Origin: Hyperoplus lanceolatus
Lineage: Eukaryota; Chordata; Actinopteri; Uranoscopiformes; Ammodytidae
Assembly (NCBI GenBank): GCA_026929865.2
Contig: CM049404.1
Coordinates: forward strand, 1,800,501-1,864,500
DNA: 64,000 nucleotides
Direction: 5' to 3'
Part shown: piece by piece, positions 58,151 through 64,000 of the stretch
Position numbering within the stretch: the first letter of the stretch is position 1
Layout of the letters: every line of letters starts with the position of its first letter
Position numbers and translations under genes: made by a program
The notes under the pieces: model-generated
Told to the model about the DNA's origin: nothing
What the model saw: the letters and a program-made list of their open reading frames with translations, nothing else
The model's database searches: none

Positions 58151-58664
58151 TGCTATGATCCTGCTTGGGCCTCAAGCCCTTGTGTTGTTTTTCCCTTTTA
58201 CCCTTGTCTATGTGCTGGTATATTGCAGGGTTGGAGTCAGGTGTGCTGAGTCAATCACCAGCATTCACAGCTTCCATCAATCATCAATCAACTGCTCTTC
58301 ATATACCTGGCCCTACCTGCCAGATTGTAGATTTTGTTTCCACACAGTCAGTCCTCTCTCTTAGCTAACCTGTTTGCAGCTCCGCTTTTTGCATTTTTCC
58401 TGGCTAACTCCTGTCTTTTCTGCCATAGCTCTCCCGGCCTGACTCCAGCCACCAGCTCCAGCCCTCGCCCCCTCTGCCTGCCTGCTCTAGCCTGCTCACA
58501 CTCAGCTCCCTGGACTTACCCCGTTGCTCTCTCCCTGGAGCCCCATGACAGCCAGCTTCCCCCCCGGATCACTGTCCTAACCCCCCTGCTGGTTACTTCC
58601 AAAATAAATCTTCTTAAAACTGTTACTGTCTCCGCGCCTGTGTCCTCCTGATCCAGCCGTTACA
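58151..58664 (+). mobile_element. Solo LTR
   Basis: TGCTATGATCCTGC to CAGCCGTTACA (TG...CA), 514 bp, flanked by TCCAA on both sides (58146-58150 and 58665-58669). An AATAAA at about 58603 sits near the 3' end, as in gypsy LTRs. The single LTR with a target duplication implies that LTR-LTR recombination removed the interior. The family is unknown and it is not similar to the other LTRs here. Confidence 0.75.
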
Positions 58665-59482
58665 TCCAATCTCCTAACCTATAAGCCTCCTTTCCTATAC
58701 CTTAACCCCTAAACGTCATCGGGGTTAAGGAGATATGAAAGGTGCTTCCTATCGAACATAGGAAAAGACAGCACTGTTTTAAATGAATTCGACTCCACTT
58801 TTCCTAACCGACGTCATTGCGCGACGGCGAGTATTGCTGACGTAGCCTCTCTAGCGCGAAACTACAGTTTTCCGAAGATGGACTACAACAAGCACTGTTT
58901 CGATGCGTTCATGTCATATCGATTTCAACACTGTGTAGTTTGTTTTATGTAATTGTATTAACTTACCAGCCAGGCCCGGCCCTGGGCATAGGCAGTATAG
59001 GCAAATGCTAGGGGCGCATCCATCCGCAGGGGGCGCCTCTACAAAAAAATTAAAAATAAATGGGCTACCAAAACTTTATTTTAATTTTTTTTTACTAATA
59101 CTGTAATTTTAAAACATGAGTTAAGCTTAAAATATGACAACTACTGAAGATAGACAAACTATAAAAAAAAATTGAAGCGCGCGCCCCCCCCGCCGATAGA
59201 CTCTTCCAGATTTCTGGCGATCAGCCAGGTATCTGAACGGTAACTTCACCGGTCGGAACCGGAAGGAAAGCGCACACCATGTCAGAATGACAAAAGCTCT
59301 CTCGTGCCAAGGGAAGACTGAAAAGGAAAAGAAGAGGAGGAAAAACGTGACAAAGACAGAGGTAGGCCTACAGTGACGTTAATGTGATGAATGAATAGTG
59401 TGCTGCATTGTTTTAGCCGTTGTAGGAGCAGTGTGTTAACTTGCTAGCTTACTTTTGGAAGATGGTTAACGTTACTCCCAGC
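58665..59482. other. Unassigned sequence with a hAT-like end
   Basis: CAGGCCCGGCCCTGGGCATA at 58972 is a hAT-like left end related to the element at 59483. Its right end was not located. No coding support. Confidence 0.35.
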
Positions 59483-60671
59483 CAGGGTCGGCGGTAGCCA
59501 GGGGCCAGGGTGGGCTGTGCCCACCCAAATGTGGGCTGTGCCCACCCAATCAAAAAAAAAAACTTTTTTTTTGATTTTTTTTGGTGGAAGTCCAGACCCA
59601 CTATCGGACGGACCTGTTCATTAGCTGTCCAAGAAAATGTCAAATAAAATTAAGACAATTGATTAATACTAAAGAATATACCATTACCATGCATTGCTTC
59701 TAATTGTATTATTGGGTGGGCAGGATAGCCTGCCTCCAAGTTACCCACCCGCTTATAGTGGTCACAGGTCAGCCGAGCCGGCCCGAGGCATAAGCGAAAT
59801 GAGCAGTTGCTTAGGGTCCCAACTGCCAGAGCCCCCCCCAATTTTTTATTTTTTTTATTTTTAGTTTGTGTGTTTGATATCAACATCATATTATGTAAAT
59901 GTAAATTATCATACAATAAAAGGAATACAATGTTTTGGTAGATATTTAATAGCTTAATAATTGAATCAGTTCATCTGGGAGGTAATCCGAGGTTAACTGA
60001 TCACGTCACGTTCAAGTCCATGGCATGCACAGTGTGTATTGAGTTTATTTAAAACTATTTGGAAATGGGGCTGCCCTCTGTTGCCCATGCACTGTGTATA
60101 GTCTATAGCGTATTTCAGCCTCGTCTGTGGAAAAAAAGATAACTGGACGACAGAGTTCTTCTGCTTCGTTCCTCTCACTGCATTTAAATGAATTCATTAT
60201 ATTACAGAAACATATGTCCCGTAAAAGAAAAATAGCTCCAAGCCCATCCCAGAGGACCCTGCCTAATATTTTATTTCAAATTTATATTTCTATGGAAAAT
60301 CCATGTGTCTTTCTTCAATAGCTTCTTATTCATCTGACCCAGTGTCTCCAAATTATTTGTTCACACAAAATTCCTCAGATTTAGCCTCTTAATTTTCCTC
60401 TCAAAGTGCACCAGATTCATGCATTTCACTTTAAAAAGGTAAAAAAAAAAAAAAATCTCTCGTGGGGGGCATACCCCCGGACCCCCCTAGCAGGGTTGTG
60501 ACCTCGACTGGCTACTACTTTCACCCTGCTGGACATCGGAGACAATAGTGGAAAGACTATATACAGTATCTATATAGTGTGTATAGTATATAGCTCTGGA
60601 CTAACACCAGAGTGTGCCCACCTACAATTTCTACAGGCCCACCCTTATCTAACTTTCTAGAACCGGGCCTG
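59483..60671. mobile_element. hAT derivative, 1.2 kb, non-autonomous
   Basis: CAGGGTCGGCGG to CCGGGCCTG (right end reverse complemented CAGGCCCGG), flanked by the perfect 8-bp duplication CTCCCAGC (59475-59482 and 60672-60679). The interior includes a GTGGGCTGTGCCCACCCAA duplication (59512-59547) and another repeat around 59770. No transposase frame. Confidence 0.85.
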
Positions 60672-60679
60672 CTCCCAGC

Positions 60680-61332
60680 TTAAATTCATCAGAGACATTT
60701 AGAAAAAAATAATTTGCCAAAGTTTGTACTGCATGTAATGGTTATTAGAAAGCTATTCCTTTTCCACTATAATTAATGGTTGTCAACCTTGGGTTTATTG
60801 TGTTAGTTTACATCATTGTTAAAAGTGCACAGTATAATAACTAACTGTTAATATTGCATACCTGAGGCAAGTCAAGTTTATTTGTGAGGCACTTTTCAAC
60901 ACAAGGTAAATCAAAGTGCTATACATAAAGCCATGAGATATCATCAGAAGGCTTGATTCTGATTTAATAAAAAGCAGGAGCAAACTTTTCCATTTGATTG
61001 TACCTTACCTAGGCCTATAGCTTTCCATTAGTTACTGCTTCTCTTCACTCTGGTTGGATGCTAAACTGCTTTTCATTTTAATGACAAGAGTTTAATCTTA
61101 TCTAATTTCCATTTTAAAGCTTTTCATCATGTATTAATATAAATAATGTAACAACATGTATACCATGGACATATAAAGAAATGGACAACGTATTGAAACA
61201 TGGCGCCCATTCATTCCTATGAAAGCTGCTCATAGGCGCAGAGAAGCAACAAGGAAGTATAATCCAGAAATTCCATACGGCCCAAAGCATGACGTAGCAT
61301 AGACGTAGCGGCATTATGGACCTATCAAGAAA
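60680..61332. other. Unassigned sequence, dispersed repeats
   Basis: A reversed retroelement tail lies at 60870-60950 (AGTCAAGTTTATTTGTGAGG, CAAAGTGCTATACATAAAG). No gene. Confidence 0.35.
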
Positions 61333-61697
61333 GAGGGCGGCAAGCGTAGCGGACTGGAGGCGGGTGTCTCGTTCTGTAGCATCTAGCCTGGCGAAAACCA
61401 ACTGAAAGCCGTTAAAAGCCGTTGGGCTAATAAAACGCTTGAGGTGGCGTTTTGAAATGAGAAAACTTACATTTTAATAGTATATGGTCTAAAGACTAAG
61501 TATGAGCCTATGATTGATATCCAGAAAAAATGTGCAGAGACACAATCTTGTTCGCCGCTTGTACTGTGTGGACAGGGACATCTGCCTACGGGCCGCATGA
61601 AAATAAGCTCCACCCCTTACCATGCAATACCAATGGGTTGGCCACATGTCCATGCTGGCTGCTCGGAGAAGGCAGCATCCTGGGGGCCTGATGTATA
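61333..61697 (+). repeat. Dispersed repeat, uninterrupted copy
   Basis: Inverted relative of 46440-46636 joined to 52586-52777. The junction GAGCCTATGATTG at 61505-61517 shows the site into which the gypsy element inserted in the other copy. Confidence 0.8.
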
Positions 61698-62187
61698 CTT
61701 GTCTTTTCTCTTCAGGTTTTCCTTTGAAATACTTTGAGCCACCTGTCCTGCAGACATCTTCTCCACCTCAGCACAGCCCAGTGATGCAGCATGAGGAATA
61801 AAGGCTTCACCAATAGAGCTGTTAAGCGGAAGTGGCGGAATTACGGGGCATGGGGCCTATCGGCTGAAAAGAAAATGAATGGGAGTCTATGGAAAGTAAT
61901 CTACTATTTTCTGGTCCCAGTCATTAAATGCCCTGGATTACATATATGTTTCGTATGGGTCTAAATGATAATTTTTCATGTGAAGAGTTTGACGGTATGT
62001 TGTATGATTATTCGTCTGACGGCTTTTGAAAAAATGTCACGAGAAAAACTACACGTCTTGTCGCCTCTGTGACGTCACCTCAATACACATTCCCTCCACT
62101 TCTCGACTGACAGTGCTAATGCTGCGTCTTCTGCATGGATGTTTTACAGTATAAATGGTCTTCTGCCACAATTTGGTAAAGTTAAAT
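61698..62187. other. Possible 5' region of a THAP transposon
   Basis: No gene. It contains GTGACGTCACCTCAA (62070), a perfect CRE-like palindrome about 120 bp upstream of the THAP start codon. Confidence 0.3.
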
Positions 62188-62297
62188 ATGACAGTGTGTT
62201 TTGTACCCGCATGTCACCATTCGAACAAGATGGGCTGTAAATTCTTCAGATTCCCGTCTGATGTTAAATCCAGAAATCGCTGGGTGACACTTATCAG
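62188..62297 (+). pseudogene. THAP zinc-finger first exon
   Basis: ATG at 62188 starts MTVCFVPACHHSNKMG, followed by CKFFRFPSDVKSRNRWVTLI. This is the first half of a THAP (C2CH) DNA-binding domain: C4 and C9, then the FFRFP and R..W positions. AG|GTAGCC at 62297 is a possible donor; read through, the frame stops at once in TAG. The second half of the domain (C..H and AVPTIF-like end) was not found in the next kilobase or more, so the gene is probably truncated. THAP domains occur in P-element-like and other transposases and in host regulators. The repeat-rich surroundings favour a transposon. Confidence 0.65.
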
Positions 62298-62999
62298 GTA
62301 GCCTAAGAGATGTGTGTTGTGTATGTGAATTTTGTATTACATTTTTTGGCGGCAGCTAACATTCATTTTAATATTAAGTTTAGTCTTATTTCCATAATTA
62401 TATAATGCTGATTCCAGTACACCCATACCCTTATTATTTCTACACATTAAAAAAGTAGTGAGCCTTCTGGAATTGTGTGAATCTCTGCATTGTGTGCTGT
62501 TGCTGATGTTTGCATGGATGGCTCTTAAAATATAACTTGTTCGTGCTAATAGCACAATAAAAAAGTGCTGCTTCAATTATTTTAATTTCAATTTGTATGA
62601 TCTATCAGTGCAGTAATCCACAAAATTCCAAAGGCTTTGCATAGGCTATAGCGTTAATCTGAGTGTGCAAGAGTGATTTGGTTTCAGAGTAATGATTAAG
62701 TTAGTGAGAAAAGGGATCACAAGTGAGGTTGTTGAGGTGACTTTAATTGGTCATATAATTGTACTGCAAAGTACATTGTTGTAATCCTTATGTAATAAAA
62801 TAAATAAAAATAAAAAAAATCAGACAGATCAGGCAGAGTTGAAGGGACCGTCAGCCATGCAGGAAATTCTTTCATTGCTTTGAGGGGTGAATCCGGCCAA
62901 TAACTGTTGCTGTTACCATGTGTGAATCTGTCTTTACATTAATAATTTAGTCAACAGTCTCAAACTTGGGTTTTAAGATGGACAGTGATTTTAAATAAG
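62298..62999. other. Unassigned AT-rich sequence
   Basis: No exon continuing the THAP domain and no repeat ends recognised. Confidence 0.35.
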
Positions 63000-63019
63000 A
63001 TCGGCAAATTGGTGCAGTT

Positions 63020-63390
63020 GTTAAGTCCAGCTTCTTTCACCTTAGGCGGCTGGGAAAGATGAAACCCTTTCTATCACAAAAGCACTTTGAAACAGGAATT
63101 CGGCCCTTCATTACATCTCGGTTGGATTACTGCAATGCACTCTTCTTTGGAGTCAGCCAGTCCTCCCTCACACATCTCCAGTTAGTCCAGAATGCTGCGG
63201 AAGCGCAGAGGGGATAGAGCTTTCTCTACCGTCGGTCCAAAACTTTGGAACAACCTCCCACTGCACATAGGACAAGCCCCCTCACTGTCCATTTTAAAAA
63301 CTCATCTTAAAACCCATTTCTATTCTATGGCTTTCAACCCAGCATGAGACTTTAGGGCTTTATAAATACAGTTGTGTTGAGTTGAGTCTT
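63020..63390 (+). pseudogene. L2 LINE ORF2 3' end, internally deleted
   Basis: ITSRLDYCNALFFGVSQSSL and HLQLVQNAA, then directly TVGPKLWNNLPLH and LKTHLKTHFYSMAF, are the C-terminal end of L2-type reverse transcriptase. The stretch usually found between QNAA and the next motif is missing, and the frame shifts there (about 63200). The tail ends TTTATAAATACAGTTGTGTT, as in L2 3' ends. It is a 5'-truncated, inactive copy. Confidence 0.8.
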
Positions 63391-64000
63391 TAAATACATT
63401 ATGTTCTGAATTTTTCCCTTTACCTTTTTTGCAGGAACAGCCAAAGCTCCCCAATCAGGACTGGTGCAGTCATTTTCAGCTCAAGTATTTTATTAACTAT
63501 AAAACTGCACATATATTGTGTGTATTAATTAATTGTATTTAACTAATTATTTTTACACCATCCAGACCTCACAAGAACATTTACACACCAAAAATGTAAT
63601 GTAGATTGAGATTTAATGTTTATCACATGAGCTTATGTTTTCTATAATCTTCTATCCTCACATCTTCATGCCATGTTCCTGTGTGTCCTGCTTGCAATAC
63701 CCTGGATTTGTATACCATTTCAAATAAAAGCAGTTTACTGTCTGGCCTTATGCTGTCTTTCTTTCTGAATAAAAAAAATAATGTTTGTATTTGGAATACA
63801 AATCAGTCACATCATTTTAAAGAACACAAGGTGACTTTATTCCCAAAAGTATAGATGACTAACTTACCTGTCTGTATTAGTATTTATGACTTAGAAAAAT
63901 ATGTTAAGTGTGACTGCTATAGATTGAATTACAGAGTGAGGCATTAATTGAAACACCAGGAAAAGTAGTGGCTTGTGCCTTTCACACATGATATGTCTAT
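63391..64000. other. Unassigned sequence, no gene supported
   Basis: AT-rich, no frame with motifs. AATAAAA signals at about 63724 and 63768 may be part of an unseen 3' end. Confidence 0.3.

Overview
The window looks like a stretch of a teleost fish genome made almost entirely of transposable elements. The evidence is the mix of families: Tc1-like ends, hAT MITEs starting TAGGGCTGTCAA, PIF/Harbinger-type TIR elements, vertebrate-type BEL/Pao and Ty3/gypsy LTR elements, L2/CR1- and I-group LINE fragments, a tRNA-derived SINE, and long GT/CA and TA microsatellites. I found no convincing single-copy host gene. Every long open frame is a retroelement or transposase gene, and most carry a visible lesion. 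Family names come from motifs and memory of these families; no search was run.

Layout. 0.6-2.4 kb: a Harbinger-type TIR element. 5.1-13.1 kb: an inverted duplication (arms of about 700 bp). Its right arm was later split by a complete Ty3/gypsy element on the minus strand (7161-11897, 195-bp LTRs, TSD CTAAT) and by a TTAA-flanked MITE (12034-12637). 13.4-27.7 kb: a BEL/Pao element whose polyprotein is split by a hAT transposon (17190-23977, 8-bp TSD GTCAAGGA). That hAT carries a hAT MITE (20950-21628), and a LINE (21632-23744) inserted into the MITE's own target duplication, giving four nested levels. 29.0-31.6 kb: a decayed I-group LINE reverse transcriptase cut by three DNA elements. 32.2-39.0 kb: a Harbinger-type MITE holding a near full-length L2/CR1-like LINE. 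The endonuclease region of that LINE holds a 1,631-bp element with perfect 46-bp TIRs (TGTAG...CTACA) and a 4-bp TSD; this is the most unusual element here.

39.6-44.1 kb: fragments of a ZBED-type hAT transposase in both orientations, and a decayed tyrosine-recombinase (Crypton-like) gene. 46.6-52.6 kb: a plus-strand Ty3/gypsy element (223-bp LTRs) with a gag nonsense codon, a 1,570-bp insertion in integrase and a late frameshift. It sits in a repeat whose uninterrupted inverted relative lies at 61.3-61.7 kb. 52.8-64 kb: MITEs, a SINE, a solo LTR (58151-58664), a 1.2-kb hAT derivative (59483-60671), a THAP-domain first exon (62188-62297) and an L2 3' end.

The genes do not form a cellular pathway. 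They are separate mobile elements whose nesting gives a relative order of insertion. The two gypsy elements have LTR pairs about 99% identical by eye, and the two L2/CR1-like LINE copies are very similar, so several insertions look recent.
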